Assembly: GCA_022791815.1 (NCBI GenBank)
Contig: JAAVZU010000052.1
Coordinates: 1 to 36,345 of the forward strand
Reading direction: 5' to 3'
Source of the DNA: Lachnospiraceae bacterium
Lineage (GTDB): Bacteria; Bacillota; Clostridia; Lachnospirales; Lachnospiraceae
DNA length: 36,345 nt
Both the position numbers and the translations under genes were made by a program. Of the stretch, positions 1 to 8,753 are shown piece after piece. Position 1 is the first letter of the stretch; every line of letters begins with the position of its first letter. The notes under the pieces are model-generated. The model was not told where the DNA came from. It did no database searches and saw nothing but the letters and a program-made list of their open reading frames with translations.

Positions 1-90
1 AAGAACAATATACAAAAGCTTATGTTAATGATGAAAGTAGTTTAATGAAGAAAGAACAATATACAAAAGCTTATGTTAATGATGAAAGTA
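1..90 (+). repeat. 51-bp direct tandem repeat (two copies)
   Basis: The 39-bp stretch at 1-39 is repeated exactly at 52-90, with a 12-bp connecting segment similar to sequence at about 99-111. The period of 51 bp keeps the reading frame of the partial gene. Such arrays change copy number easily. Confidence 0.85.
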
Positions 91-203
91 CAGGTGAAGA
101 AAGTAGTTTAATGATGAAAGTGCGATATGAATATCAAAGAAACGAAAAGAAACTAATTATAGATTGGGGAATTTATTCTTATTTTTTTAATGAGTTTTTT
201 TGA
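3..203 (+). CDS. C-terminal part of an unknown protein with 17-residue tandem repeats
   Basis: The third frame is open from the window edge to TGA at 201-203, giving 66 residues; the start lies outside the window. The visible part holds two copies of a 17-residue unit beginning EQYTKAYVNDES, followed by a shortened third piece (EESSLMMK) and a unique tail ending in DWGIYSYFFNEFF. DNA and protein repeats share a 51-bp period, so the array is coding and in frame. I do not recognise the family. The charged, tyrosine-rich repeat could be a low-complexity linker or surface repeat. The next gene starts 83 bp downstream on the same strand. Confidence 0.6.
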   Translation, partial: EQYTKAYVNDESSLMKKEQYTKAYVNDESTGEESSLMMKVRYEYQRNEKKLIIDWGIYSYFFNEFF

Positions 204-286
204 GATATGATACAATTTTGATACCTTTTAGAAACGAAGTGGATACAGTATTGGGATATCCTTTTCTGAAAGGAGGAGGATGATTT

Positions 287-1132
287 ATGAATAGAACAAA
301 TTACAAAAGAGTAAAAAAGAGAAGACGTAGGGTTCTAATAGTAAGAATGCAATTAGTGGCAATAATAGTATTTGTTTTTTTTATAATTATTATGGTTTAT
401 AATAGATTCCACATGAAAGATAAACAGGCAGTAAAAGAAGAGAATATAAATGAATTACAGCAAACTTCAACAACGGATTTACAACAAGGTTTAACAAATG
501 AGAAAGAAAAAAAGGAGACGGGAATAAAAAAAGGGGGAAACAGTAAAGAAGCTAAAAGAATATGGAAAAGCAACAAAAAGTTGCTGGTTCTTGTAAATAA
601 AGAGAATATTTGCCCAGAAGAGGAGTTGGCTAGAAGAAAAATATGTAATGGAAGAATTGAGGCAGCAGATGTTCTTTATTCTGATTTATGTAAAATGCTT
701 TCTGATGCAGGAGAAAAAGGATATAATTATTGGATTGCATCTGGCTATCGAAGTAAAAAAAGACAACAACAATTAGTGGATGAAGATGTACGAACAGCAA
801 TGAGTCAGGGATTAAATTATAATGATGCATTAGAAAAAACTTATGAGGAGACAATGCCAGCAGGTTATAGTGAACATCAAACAGGTTTAGCTTTAGATAT
901 TCTTTCTTCCTCTAATTTAAATATGGATGTATCACAGGAAAATACGGAGGAAAATCGATGGCTCACAGAGCATTGTTATGAATATGGTTTTATCCTGCGT
1001 TATCCAAAAGATAAAGAAAATGTTACAAAAATATCATACGAGCCATGGCATTTCCGATATGTTGGAAAAGAGGCAGCAAAATATATGAAAGAAAACAAGT
1101 TAACATTAGAAGAATTTTATCTTAGTTTATAA
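287..1132 (+). CDS. Membrane-anchored D,D-carboxypeptidase, M15B (VanY/LdcB-like)
   Basis: This 281-aa protein has a basic N-terminus and one membrane segment (about residues 20-38), then a charged linker and an extracellular M15B domain from about 100. The zinc-peptidase signature SxHxxGxxxD is seen as S195-E-H197...D204, and the second motif E252-P-W-H255 with RYVG follows, so the catalytic set looks complete. The family trims terminal D-Ala from peptidoglycan stem peptides outside the membrane. The start is supported by AAAGGAGGAGG ending 6-7 bases before ATG. It is followed by a hairpin and appears to be a single-gene unit. A tetra- versus pentapeptide preference cannot be read from the sequence. 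Confidence 0.85.
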   Translation: MNRTNYKRVKKRRRRVLIVRMQLVAIIVFVFFIIIMVYNRFHMKDKQAVKEENINELQQTSTTDLQQGLTNEKEKKETGIKKGGNSKEAKRIWKSNKKLLVLVNKENICPEEELARRKICNGRIEAADVLYSDLCKMLSDAGEKGYNYWIASGYRSKKRQQQLVDEDVRTAMSQGLNYNDALEKTYEETMPAGYSEHQTGLALDILSSSNLNMDVSQENTEENRWLTEHCYEYGFILRYPKDKENVTKISYEPWHFRYVGKEAAKYMKENKLTLEEFYLSL

Positions 1133-1138
1133 ATACTT

Positions 1139-1217
1139 AAAACCTGATATGCATAATGTAAAAATTCAATTTATATTTAATTGCATTTTGTATATTAGGT
1201 TTTATTATTTTATTTTC
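1139..1217 (+). terminator. Imperfect stem-loop with T-rich tail
   Basis: AAAACCTGATATGCATAATG (1139-1158) pairs imperfectly with 1182-1203, which ends TTAGGTTTT, and a T-rich run (1201-1217) follows. It is AT-rich and probably weak, but sits 6 bases after the carboxypeptidase stop. Confidence 0.5.
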
Positions 1218-1330
1218 TGTATGAGGATTTTTAACAGCAGTACAATAAAATTATTAGACATATTGTATATTTTGGAAAATGTGAGTAAATGTTTATTAGA
1301 TATTACATTTTATTATGTGATAGATTAATC

Positions 1331-1359
1331 TTGTGACAATGAATAATTCGAGTTATAAT
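1331..1359 (+). promoter_or_regulatory. Sigma-A type promoter of the Sir2 gene
   Basis: TTGTGA (1331-1336), a 17-base spacer and a perfect TATAAT (1354-1359) lie 31 bases before the Sir2 start codon. A purine-rich GATGAGG forms the ribosome binding site. Confidence 0.6.
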
Positions 1360-1389
1360 GAAGGAAGATTAAGAGATGAGGTATGAACT

Positions 1390-2127
1390 ATGGATAGTAA
1401 GATAAAAAAATTGGCAAAAATATTAAAAGTGAGTGATAATATTGTATTTTTTGGTGGAGCGGGAGTAAGTACAGCTAGTAATATACCTGATTTTCGTAGT
1501 TCAGATGGATTATATAGCAAGAAAATAAACAAACATTTTACACCAGAGCAAGCGGTTTCACATAGTTTTTTAATGCAGTACCCAGAGGAATTTTTTGAAT
1601 TTTATAAAGAAAATTTGATTTATGAGGATGCAAAACCAAATGATTGCCATATTGCTCTTGCGAAATTAGAAGAAATGGGAAAATTAAAAGCAGTAGTAAC
1701 CCAAAATATTGATGGGTTGCACCAAATGGCTGGAAGTAAGAATGTATATGAATTACATGGGACAATACATAAAAATTATTGTATAAAGTGTAAGACTAGA
1801 TATCAGGTAGATTATATTTTAAAATCAAAGGGAATACCTGTTTGTCAAAAGTGTGGAGGGATGGTAAGACCGGAGGTAGTGCTTTATGAAGAGGGTTTGG
1901 ATGACCAAGTGGTTGCAGGAGCAATTGCTGCAATTGGACAAGCAGATACCTTAATTATTGGAGGAACTTCTCTTATTGTGTATCCAGCAGCAGGATTAAT
2001 AAACTATTTTCAAGGTAAGAATTTAGTTCAGATTAATAAGACAAAGACTTTGGCAGATAACAGAGCAGATTTATGCATTAATGATGATATTGCTATGGTA
2101 ATGAGAGAAGCGTTAAAATTTATGTAA
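1390..2127 (+). CDS. cobB: NAD-dependent protein deacylase, Sir2 family
   Basis: This is a 245-aa cytosolic sirtuin of usual bacterial length. NAD-binding motifs are GAGVS (23-27), IPDFR (32-36) and TQNIDGLH (104-111). The catalytic histidine is H123 in LHG. Four cysteines C131, C134, C152 and C155 form the structural zinc site, and GGTSLIVYPAAG (191-202) closes the Rossmann fold. It removes acyl groups from protein lysines using NAD+, releasing nicotinamide and O-acyl-ADP-ribose. A good promoter stands directly upstream. The L,D-transpeptidase gene begins 24 bases after its stop, so the two are probably co-transcribed, although no functional link is evident. Confidence 0.93.
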   Translation: MDSKIKKLAKILKVSDNIVFFGGAGVSTASNIPDFRSSDGLYSKKINKHFTPEQAVSHSFLMQYPEEFFEFYKENLIYEDAKPNDCHIALAKLEEMGKLKAVVTQNIDGLHQMAGSKNVYELHGTIHKNYCIKCKTRYQVDYILKSKGIPVCQKCGGMVRPEVVLYEEGLDDQVVAGAIAAIGQADTLIIGGTSLIVYPAAGLINYFQGKNLVQINKTKTLADNRADLCINDDIAMVMREALKFM

Positions 2128-2151
2128 CTTAGAGAAAGAGGGAAAAAAGAT

Positions 2152-3318
2152 ATGAAGATGAAAGCAACTGTTATATGTGCGGGTGCTGCGGCAATAAGCA
2201 TATTATTAGCAAGTACTTGTTTAGAAAATCCATTCCAAGTAAAAGCAGATGAATTAACTAATATTATAGATCAAGCTTATGTATCAACTGGTGGTGCAGT
2301 AACACCAGAACAGACACAAGTTACTTCTACTCCAAATCAAACAACAACAGTAACATTTAAAAAAAAGAATAATACAGTACCATATAGCTGGTATAAAAAT
2401 ATTACAGCGGCTGCCGTATCAAAGGATGGAAAATCAGTAGATGTTACTTATAAATCTAGTAATAAAAATGTAGCAACTGTTGATAAAAATGGTAAAGTAA
2501 GAGGATTGCAGGAAGGAACTGTAACGATTACTGCAACAGCAAAAGATGGAAGTAAAGCAAAAGCTACTTGTAAAGTGACTGTGGAAAAGGAAAAGAAAGG
2601 GTGGCATAAGGTATCAGATACTAAGAAATATTATGTAAAAAAAGATGGAACAAGAGCTATAGGTTATAGTAAGATTGACGGTGACTATTATTATGGGAAG
2701 AATAATTCTTATATGTTAGTGAATCAATGGAAATATGTAAAAGTTGGAAATATAAAATATAAATTGTATTTTGGGAAGAATGGAAAACAATCTCAAAATG
2801 TGTCTTCTTTAATCGGAAAGCAAGATTTTTATAAGTTAGAAGTTAATATTTCAAAAAATATGGTAATTGTCTATGCAAAAGATGGAAAAAATGGTTATAT
2901 AATTCCTGTAAAAGCAATGATATGTTCTTGTGGAATGCCAGGTCATGGTACGAGACAGGGAAATTATAAAAGACTTTCTCAGGCGGGAAAATGGCATCCT
3001 TTAAAGTATGGAGTATATGGAAAGTATTGTACCCGTTATTCAGGACCGTATTTGTTCCATTCTGTTACATATACCCGCAATGGGGACAGTTACTCTTTGC
3101 AAGGAGAAGAATATGAAAAACTTGGAAAATCTGCATCCCACGGTTGTATACGCTTAACAGTAAAAGATGCAAAGTGGATATATAATAATTATAGTAAATG
3201 TGAAGTGAGCATTTTTGAAAGCAATAAAAAAGCTCCTTTAAAGAAACCAGTGCCAAAAGATGTAGAGCAATCAGAAGATGGAGGATATTATGATCCATCG
3301 GATAAAGATGTAAAGTAA
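2152..3318 (+). CDS. Secreted L,D-transpeptidase (YkuD) with Big_2 domain
   Basis: The 388-aa product has a signal peptide (about 1-32), a Big_2 immunoglobulin-like domain (about 72-145, with SSNKNVATVDKNGKVRGL) and a linker with aromatic/glycine repeats like choline-binding modules (150-215). A YkuD catalytic domain follows (about 226-355). The catalytic signature is S329-H330-G331-C332-I-R-L, with H303 upstream, so the active site is complete. Such enzymes form 3-3 peptidoglycan crosslinks or attach proteins to stem peptides outside the cell. The ribosome binding site (AGAGGG) is modest, and a second ATG at 2158 is an alternative start. It lies 24 bases after the Sir2 gene. Confidence 0.9.
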   Translation: MKMKATVICAGAAAISILLASTCLENPFQVKADELTNIIDQAYVSTGGAVTPEQTQVTSTPNQTTTVTFKKKNNTVPYSWYKNITAAAVSKDGKSVDVTYKSSNKNVATVDKNGKVRGLQEGTVTITATAKDGSKAKATCKVTVEKEKKGWHKVSDTKKYYVKKDGTRAIGYSKIDGDYYYGKNNSYMLVNQWKYVKVGNIKYKLYFGKNGKQSQNVSSLIGKQDFYKLEVNISKNMVIVYAKDGKNGYIIPVKAMICSCGMPGHGTRQGNYKRLSQAGKWHPLKYGVYGKYCTRYSGPYLFHSVTYTRNGDSYSLQGEEYEKLGKSASHGCIRLTVKDAKWIYNNYSKCEVSIFESNKKAPLKKPVPKDVEQSEDGGYYDPSDKDVK

Positions 3319-3333
3319 GAATAAAATTTCCTT

Positions 3334-3515
3334 ACTTGGTTAAAATAGAATAAACCGAGATTATTCATGTTTAATAGGTTTTTGATGTGTAGACAATTGA
3401 TGATGCTAAGTGACTTTTGGTTGCATTAGCAGTAGTTGTAATACTAGTAAATGAATAATCGAGGATAAAGATAAACATACTTAGAATAAGAGATTTATTT
3501 TAAACTTAACCAAGT
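3334..3515. repeat. Nested long-range inverted repeats before spoVAF
   Basis: The outer arms ACTTGGTTAA (3334-3343) and TTAACCAAGT (3506-3515) are perfectly complementary. Inside them CCGAGATTATTCAT (3355-3368) pairs with ATGAATAATCGAGG (3451-3464) at 12 of 14 positions. The outer right arm ends one base before the GGGAGG ribosome binding site of spoVAF. The segment may be a structured leader or the remains of a small inserted element. Confidence 0.6.
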
Positions 3516-3528
3516 TGGGAGGATGAAC

Positions 3529-4944
3529 ATGGAATTACAATCCAAGGATTTAGATGAAAATATAGCAATCCTGTCGGATATATTACAGGTTAATAAAAAC
3601 TTTGATATTATATATCGGGTAATTGAAATTGGAGGAAGGCGGACTTGTTTTTATTTATTAGATGGTTTTGCAAAGGATGAAATATTGCAGAAGTTAATGC
3701 AGTATTTTTTAAGCATAAAGCCAGAAGATATGCCAGAAGATGCTCATGGAATGTCAAAGAAATTGATGCCTTATGGAGAAGTGGATTTACAGACTGATGT
3801 ACAAAAAATTGTAAAAACTTTATTATCTGGAATTACAATTTTAATAGTAGATGGATATGATAAAGCAATTACTATAGATTGTCGAACTTATCCAGCAAGA
3901 AGTGTGGAGGAACCAGAAAAAGATAAAGTCATGAGAGGTTCCAGAGATGGTTTTGTGGAAACATTGGTATTTAATACAGCTTTAATCCGAAGGAGAATCC
4001 GCAGTCCAAAATTAACTATGGAGATGTTTACAGTTGGAGAGAGTTCTCAAACAGATGTGGTAGTAAGTTATGTAAATGACCGGGTGGATAAAGATATGTT
4101 AAACGATATTCGCAACCGGATTTCTAATATTAAAATAGATGCTCTGACAATGAATCAGGAAAGTTTGGCAGAGTGTTTGTATCATAAAAAATGGCTAAAT
4201 CCTTTTCCAAAATTTAAATTTACAGAAAGACCTGATACGGCAGCAGCTTCTTTGTTGGAGGGGAATATTGTAATTTTGGTGGATAATTCGCCTTCTGCTA
4301 TGATTTTACCAACTTCTATATTTGATATGATAGAAGAAGCAGATGATTATTATTTTCCACCTGTTACAGGAACTTATCTACGTCTTTCCCGATTGATTAT
4401 CAATCTGGTAGCTTTACTATTAACACCAACTTTTTTAATGCTTATGAATCATCCAGAATGGTTACCAGATTGGCTGTCATTTGTGAATTTTGCAGAGGAT
4501 GTAAATGTCCCGCCGTTTTTACAATTTCTTATTTTGGAATTTGCCATAGATGGTTTGCGGCTTGCAGCACTTAGCACTCCAAATATGTTAAGTACCCCTC
4601 TTAGTGTAGTAGCAGGTATTGTACTTGGAGACTTTACAGTAAGTTCAGGCTGGTTTAATGCAGAATGTATGTTATATATGGCATTTGTTGCAATTGCTAA
4701 CTATAGCCAGGCAAGTTTTGAATTAGGTTATGCCTTGAAGTTTATGCGTATTATTTTATTGTTCTTAGTACAAATATTTGGTGTATTTGGATATATTGGG
4801 GGAATTATTCTTGTGGCTGTTTTGATCGTGACAAACAAAACAATTTCTGGAAAGAGTTATATTTATCCGTTAATTCCATTTAATTGGAGACGGTTTTGCA
4901 GAAGTTTTCTAAGAGTAAGTTTACCAACAAGTGAAAAAAGATAG
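3529..4944 (+). CDS. spoVAF: Spore membrane protein SpoVAF (GerA family)
   Basis: This protein matches the GerA/SpoVAF family in length and layout: a soluble N-terminal half (NKNFDIIYRVIEIGGRRTC, later RSPKLTMEMFTVG) and a membrane half from about residue 280 with several hydrophobic segments. In Bacillus, SpoVAF (5AF) sits in the inner spore membrane and amplifies the germination response; I assign it over GerAA from the SpoVAF-like N-terminus. An ATG at 3523 abuts GGGAGG (3517-3522) with no spacing, so ATG 3529, six bases after it, is the likelier start (471 aa). Here it stands alone, without spoVA genes around it, and ends in a strong terminator. Confidence 0.85.
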   Translation: MELQSKDLDENIAILSDILQVNKNFDIIYRVIEIGGRRTCFYLLDGFAKDEILQKLMQYFLSIKPEDMPEDAHGMSKKLMPYGEVDLQTDVQKIVKTLLSGITILIVDGYDKAITIDCRTYPARSVEEPEKDKVMRGSRDGFVETLVFNTALIRRRIRSPKLTMEMFTVGESSQTDVVVSYVNDRVDKDMLNDIRNRISNIKIDALTMNQESLAECLYHKKWLNPFPKFKFTERPDTAAASLLEGNIVILVDNSPSAMILPTSIFDMIEEADDYYFPPVTGTYLRLSRLIINLVALLLTPTFLMLMNHPEWLPDWLSFVNFAEDVNVPPFLQFLILEFAIDGLRLAALSTPNMLSTPLSVVAGIVLGDFTVSSGWFNAECMLYMAFVAIANYSQASFELGYALKFMRIILLFLVQIFGVFGYIGGIILVAVLIVTNKTISGKSYIYPLIPFNWRRFCRSFLRVSLPTSEKR

Positions 4945-4950
4945 AGAAAA

Positions 4951-4988
4951 AGACCGATCCCCAGAGTATTCTGGAAGGATCGGTTTTT
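4951..4988 (+). terminator. Rho-independent terminator after spoVAF
   Basis: ACCGATCC (4953-4960) pairs with GGATCGGT (4977-4984), with an inner CCAGA/TCTGG extension and a run of five T. The A-rich 5' side gives U-rich RNA on the other strand too, so it may also stop the leftward fragment gene. Confidence 0.85.
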
Positions 4989-5008
4989 AAAGTTTGTTTC
5001 TTATCCAA

Positions 5009-5362
5009 TTAACACATTTTTTTCTTTAAATTTTCCTTATAGCTGTTTTCTTTTATATTGGCAAAGGACAGACTGATAACAGGATAGGTTCCCAGTACTT
5101 TTCTATATTCTTCCTCTTCCCATATAGCAAGTGCTTTAAATAAATCATCTCGGTCTGCATATAGATTGGAGAAAAAGCATTCTACCATGCTTATATTAAG
5201 AGTTTTACCAAAACATCTTGGGCGGGTAATTAAAGTCACTTCATCTTTTAAATCCCACCATTTTTTTATAAACCTGGTTTTATCAATGTAAAAACAATCG
5301 TAACTCCGTATTTTCTCAAAATCCTGAATTCCTATGGATATAGTTTGTTTTTTTGTATGCAT
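5009..5362 (-). pseudogene. N-terminal remnant of an AAA-ATPase-like (PF09820 type) protein
   Basis: The 117-aa frame reads like the start of the AAA-ATPase-like proteins common in gut Clostridia and Bacteroidetes. It has SIGIQDFEKIRSYDCFYIDKT, then the nucleotide-binding stretch RPRCFGKTLNISM, where the family usually has RPRRFGKTL. Full-length relatives exceed 500 residues, but this one stops after LKKKMC and its end runs into the spoVAF terminator. It is therefore a truncated copy. Its start is intact, with GGAGGAG seven bases before ATG. A short expressed N-terminal fragment is possible, though it would lack the rest of the ATPase and the C-terminal nuclease-like domain. Confidence 0.75.
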
Positions 5363-5397
5363 AAATCTCCTCCGCTATCTATCCTGTTTTTAATTCT

Positions 5398-5432
5398 AAG
5401 TAGTAATTGTTTAGAAACGTGAACAGCTACTT
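5398..5432. repeat. Palindromic intergenic repeat (GAACAG-CTAC type)
   Basis: AAGTAG (5398-5403) pairs with CTACTT (5427-5432), with inner TTGTT/GAACA. It resembles the palindromes at 12175-12202 and 13163-13190 and lies just beyond the stop of the leftward CAP-domain gene. Confidence 0.45.
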
Positions 5433-5438
5433 TAAGAT

Positions 5439-7346
5439 TTATTTAATGGTTACTTTTTTTGTTTTTCCACTTCCCAAATAAGTTTTACCTTTATAGGTCT
5501 TGTATGCTTTTACTGTAAAGAAATAATCCTTACCAGAAGCAAGTTTTGTTTTCGTATAGCTGTTATTTTTTGTATCCTCAAGCTGTATCCATTTGTCAGA
5601 AACATTGGTTTTATAGTAAATTTTATAACCAGTAGCACCTTTTACTTTATCCCATTTTAAAGTTGCTTTTTGTTTTCCAGCACTTACAAGAAATGTTACA
5701 GTGGAAGGCTTTGTGGCAGTATATAGAGAAGTGTATGCCTTACTGGTGATTTGTTGTTTTTTCTGTATGATATATGCTTTCACTGCAAAACGGTATGTTG
5801 AACCTGAACTCAATTTTTTCACAGTATATGAAGGTGTATTAGATGTAATACTTGCAATTTTATTCCATTTCTTTTTGGCATTATCATATTGGTATACTAA
5901 ATATCCATTTGCTTTAGTAATTTTTTTCCAAGTAAGTTTTACACTGTTTGTCTTGGAATCTGCTTTTAAACTAGAAATATTGGAAATCGTTGTTGTATTG
6001 TTTGAAATAGGTTTTTTCTTTATGGTAATTGTCTGTTCAAGGAAAATGGAATTATCCTCTTTCAAAGAAGCTGTAATCACTGTAGAACCCAATCCTTTTA
6101 ATGTTATTATTCCCTTATCACTAATTGTTGCCACAGAGTTGTTACTGCTTTTAAATGTAAAATTGGATAATAATAGTTTTTGTTTAATGTGGCTATAATT
6201 CTCATTTGTGTGATAGATTTCCATAGTTGTAGTTTTATTTAAATCTGTGTCATAAAAAGTTTGATTCGTTCCTGCTTGTATATGAAGGAGCTTTTTTTGT
6301 ATGGATACAATTCTATTCACTTGTTTGCTACCTGAAATGGATGGTGTTACAGCAATATCATTATCAAATAGCTGTGTCCAGTATAAATTGCCTGTACTAT
6401 CTTTAAAGCAGCCAATTCCTATACTTTTTACATAAGGGTCAATAATATTTTGATAATGTCCAGGAGAATTGTTCCACGCCTTCATGACTGCCTGCGGAGA
6501 ACTATAACCTGCAGCAATATTTTCGGAACGGCGGGTGCCACGGTTGGTAACAGTAAAACATTCACTTCCATTTGGTCTGGTATGGCTGTAATACAGAGAA
6601 TTTTCGGCGGCACGCTGCATGGCAGATTCTAATAAATCTTTGTCAAGAACTAATTCTGGCAATCCTTTTTCCTGGCGTGTCTGATTTACAAGATCTAGTA
6701 CTTCATTTACATAGGTATAATTTTCTGTACCTGTAATTTCTAAATTGACATTTGTTTTTGTTTCTTCCTCATCTAAAGTTGTAAATGTTTTGATTTCTCT
6801 TAAAATAGCATCTGCAGATTGATTCCCTGTTAGTACTTTTTGTACCCTGTTATTTTCGTCAATCAATACAGTAAATGGCAGTGTACCTCCTGCACTTGCA
6901 TCATAATAGATATCATAATAATTCCACATAGCAGTTGTAATGTTACCATAGTAATTTGTGTCATAGCAAAAAGTAATTGCATCACTTCCATAAGATTGTG
7001 CAAATGCCTTTGTCTGTTCGAGAGAGGCATAGTTACATTCTGCAAAGATAACACGAATATTAGAATTGTGTACCCATTCACTGTTAGCAATGTTTTTAAT
7101 AGTATTTCGTGAATTAGCACAATTTGTATGTCCGAATATAAGTACAGTTGTCTCTTTCGGATTTGTTAATGTAGATATGTTTTCTCCCTCTATGGAGGTA
7201 AATGTGTATTCAAAATTTGCTGCATCTTTCTGTGTAATAGAATTTGCTAGTATTTGGGTTTTAAAATTTTGATTTGAATACAAAAGGATGAAAAATAGTA
7301 AAAAGAGTGGAAACACTTGTAAAAATTTTTTTTTCATATTATTCAT
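5439..7346 (-). CDS. Secreted thioredoxin-like / CAP / Big_2 / FN3 multidomain protein
   Basis: This 635-aa protein starts with a signal peptide or anchor (about 8-35). A thioredoxin-like domain follows (about 45-190) with C76-A-N-S79 in place of CxxC and a cis-proline loop GTLP. A CAP/SCP domain (about 208-330) carries the expected H255, E275 and H297. A Big_2 module (about 390-445) and two fibronectin type III modules (about 455-545 and 550-635) complete it. CAP domains are secreted and of mostly unknown activity in bacteria. The single cysteine of the thioredoxin motif suggests a thiol-binding or isomerase-like role rather than a dithiol oxidoreductase. Start: AAAGGAG, then ATG. It is probably monocistronic. 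Confidence 0.85.
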   Translation of the reverse strand: MNNMKKKFLQVFPLFLLFFILLYSNQNFKTQILANSITQKDAANFEYTFTSIEGENISTLTNPKETTVLIFGHTNCANSRNTIKNIANSEWVHNSNIRVIFAECNYASLEQTKAFAQSYGSDAITFCYDTNYYGNITTAMWNYYDIYYDASAGGTLPFTVLIDENNRVQKVLTGNQSADAILREIKTFTTLDEEETKTNVNLEITGTENYTYVNEVLDLVNQTRQEKGLPELVLDKDLLESAMQRAAENSLYYSHTRPNGSECFTVTNRGTRRSENIAAGYSSPQAVMKAWNNSPGHYQNIIDPYVKSIGIGCFKDSTGNLYWTQLFDNDIAVTPSISGSKQVNRIVSIQKKLLHIQAGTNQTFYDTDLNKTTTMEIYHTNENYSHIKQKLLLSNFTFKSSNNSVATISDKGIITLKGLGSTVITASLKEDNSIFLEQTITIKKKPISNNTTTISNISSLKADSKTNSVKLTWKKITKANGYLVYQYDNAKKKWNKIASITSNTPSYTVKKLSSGSTYRFAVKAYIIQKKQQITSKAYTSLYTATKPSTVTFLVSAGKQKATLKWDKVKGATGYKIYYKTNVSDKWIQLEDTKNNSYTKTKLASGKDYFFTVKAYKTYKGKTYLGSGKTKKVTIK

Positions 7347-7941
7347 AATATGCTCCTTTCTGGTATGGTTATAAGTTTACCATTTCAACCTCAATTATTT
7401 TAATATTTCCTTCTACAGAAACATATTGAAAATTACCTATTTTTAATTTAACCAAGATTACAAACATTGTCAATCACCTATCAATATATTTTATTGTAAT
7501 ATAAAATAATTTTCTTTTCAATGAAAGTAATCCTAATATATAAAATATGCATAATTATATGTAATAGTTCAGATCATTATTTATGAACGATAGGAAGAAT
7601 GTTATAATTAGCAAAGAAAAAGATTTTTAAGGGTATCTATTGAATATGGTTATAAATATGAATGAAGATTTGACAGAATGGTATGAAAAAAGATAATAGA
7701 ATATTTTTTCTATAGAATTTGTAGCTGAAATATCCTTTATGAAAATATATTTCCATATTAAAACTATAGTAGAAGTTCTTCAAAAAAGTAGATAATTTTT
7801 CAATATATGTAATTTATATTACGAGATTTTGGTTAAATTTGAGAGTGAAACGAATATAATAAGTTTATTACAAATATTTTAGATTAAGTAAACATCTAAT
7901 AATAGGACTAGAGTACTTCAGCCCTATTTGTTTTTTGAAAA
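7347..7941. other. AT-rich gap without a convincing gene
   Basis: About 595 bp lie between two leftward genes. I see no ORF above about 20 codons with a ribosome binding site; a 12-codon frame beginning MNEDLTEWYEKR is not supported. A TATAAT at 7603-7608 lacks a good -35. A loose palindrome of the GTTCA/TGAAC type lies near 7563-7592. The gap ends with a rightward-oriented hairpin. Confidence 0.5.
7900..7937 (+). terminator. Hairpin with T-run
   Basis: AATAGG (about 7901-7906) pairs with CCTATT (7923-7928) and is followed by TTGTTTTTT. The T-run favours rightward termination, yet no clear rightward gene precedes it. Confidence 0.4.
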
Positions 7942-8448
7942 TTAAAATGAATATTTTATTTCAATATTTGATATTTTTTTAGCAATGTTTGTGCGTTTTG
8001 AACGTATAATTTTATCTCGTGATTTAGAAACATGTAGATTAAAATAATGATCACTAGATTTTTTTATATTGATAGTTATAGATGATTTATTTTTTATTTT
8101 TAGATAATCTTCATATCTATAAATTGCAATTTCTCCATTTTTTAATTCTGTTTCACAACATATAAAAAATAAATAAACAGGACATTGCAGATTATGATAT
8201 TTTTCAATAATATTTTTATCTTTTTCTGTCAAAGGAAAAGCCCAACTTTTATGTATAATATTTGTTGACTTACAATCTTTTGTATATTTCATAAATATGT
8301 AAAAATCATTGCTTGTATTTGTAGTCATTTTTACAATTTGTGTAGTCTCATCTGTTTTTTCGATAAGAGAAGGTGTAGTATCTAAATTGTGGTTTAAAAA
8401 AGAAAATAAACAAGCTCCTAAATAAAAATCACGTTGTTGAATTTTCAT
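7942..8448 (-). CDS. Hypothetical protein, 168 aa
   Basis: The frame opens at GTG 8460, but that codon overlaps the ribosome binding site AAAGGTGG. ATG at 8448 (MKIQQRDFYLGACLF) has proper spacing and is taken as the start. No signal peptide or membrane segment is seen. The protein is lysine-rich and ends with a very basic segment (KSRDKIIRSKRTNIAKKI), which hints at nucleic-acid contact. I do not recognise a named domain. It is flanked by AT-rich gaps and appears to be an isolated single gene, as often seen for defence or accessory cargo, but nothing shows that directly. Confidence 0.7.
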   Translation of the reverse strand: MKIQQRDFYLGACLFSFLNHNLDTTPSLIEKTDETTQIVKMTTNTSNDFYIFMKYTKDCKSTNIIHKSWAFPLTEKDKNIIEKYHNLQCPVYLFFICCETELKNGEIAIYRYEDYLKIKNKSSITINIKKSSDHYFNLHVSKSRDKIIRSKRTNIAKKISNIEIKYSF

Positions 8449-8753
8449 AATAATAACCACCTTTCATAAATATTATTTACATTATACGACAAAATATAAC
8501 TATTTTCAATAAATAATATATTATAAATCAAAAATAATAATATATAAAGGGTGAAATACTAAAACATAATTAAGTAAATTGTTTAAACATTGAAGATAGA
8601 ATAAAAGAATAACATGAGGAAAATTAAACAAGATATTTTTAAATATATAATCATTTATCTCAAATTGATTATATAATGATTATGAGGAGCTTAAATAAAA
8701 AAATAAAAACAGCCTGTATGTAAAGAATTATAGTAACATACAGGCTATTTTTG
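8449..8753. other. AT-rich gap; terminator only
   Basis: About 300 bp of very AT-rich sequence. It holds a loose inverted repeat (ATAATCATT / AATGATTAT, about 8646-8683) and the hairpin at 8711-8752. No gene or clear promoter was found. Confidence 0.5.
8711..8752 (-). terminator. Bidirectional intrinsic terminator
   Basis: AGCCTGTATGT (8711-8721) pairs perfectly with ACATACAGGCT (8736-8746). There are T-runs on both strands (TTTTT at 8748-8752, and A-rich 8700-8709 read leftward). It directly follows the leftward XRE gene. Confidence 0.85.

Noticed and set aside
5701-6198. 165-aa rightward open frame opposite the FN3 modules of the CAP protein
   Set aside because: It is a shadow of a clearly coding leftward gene, has no ribosome binding site and shows no domain.
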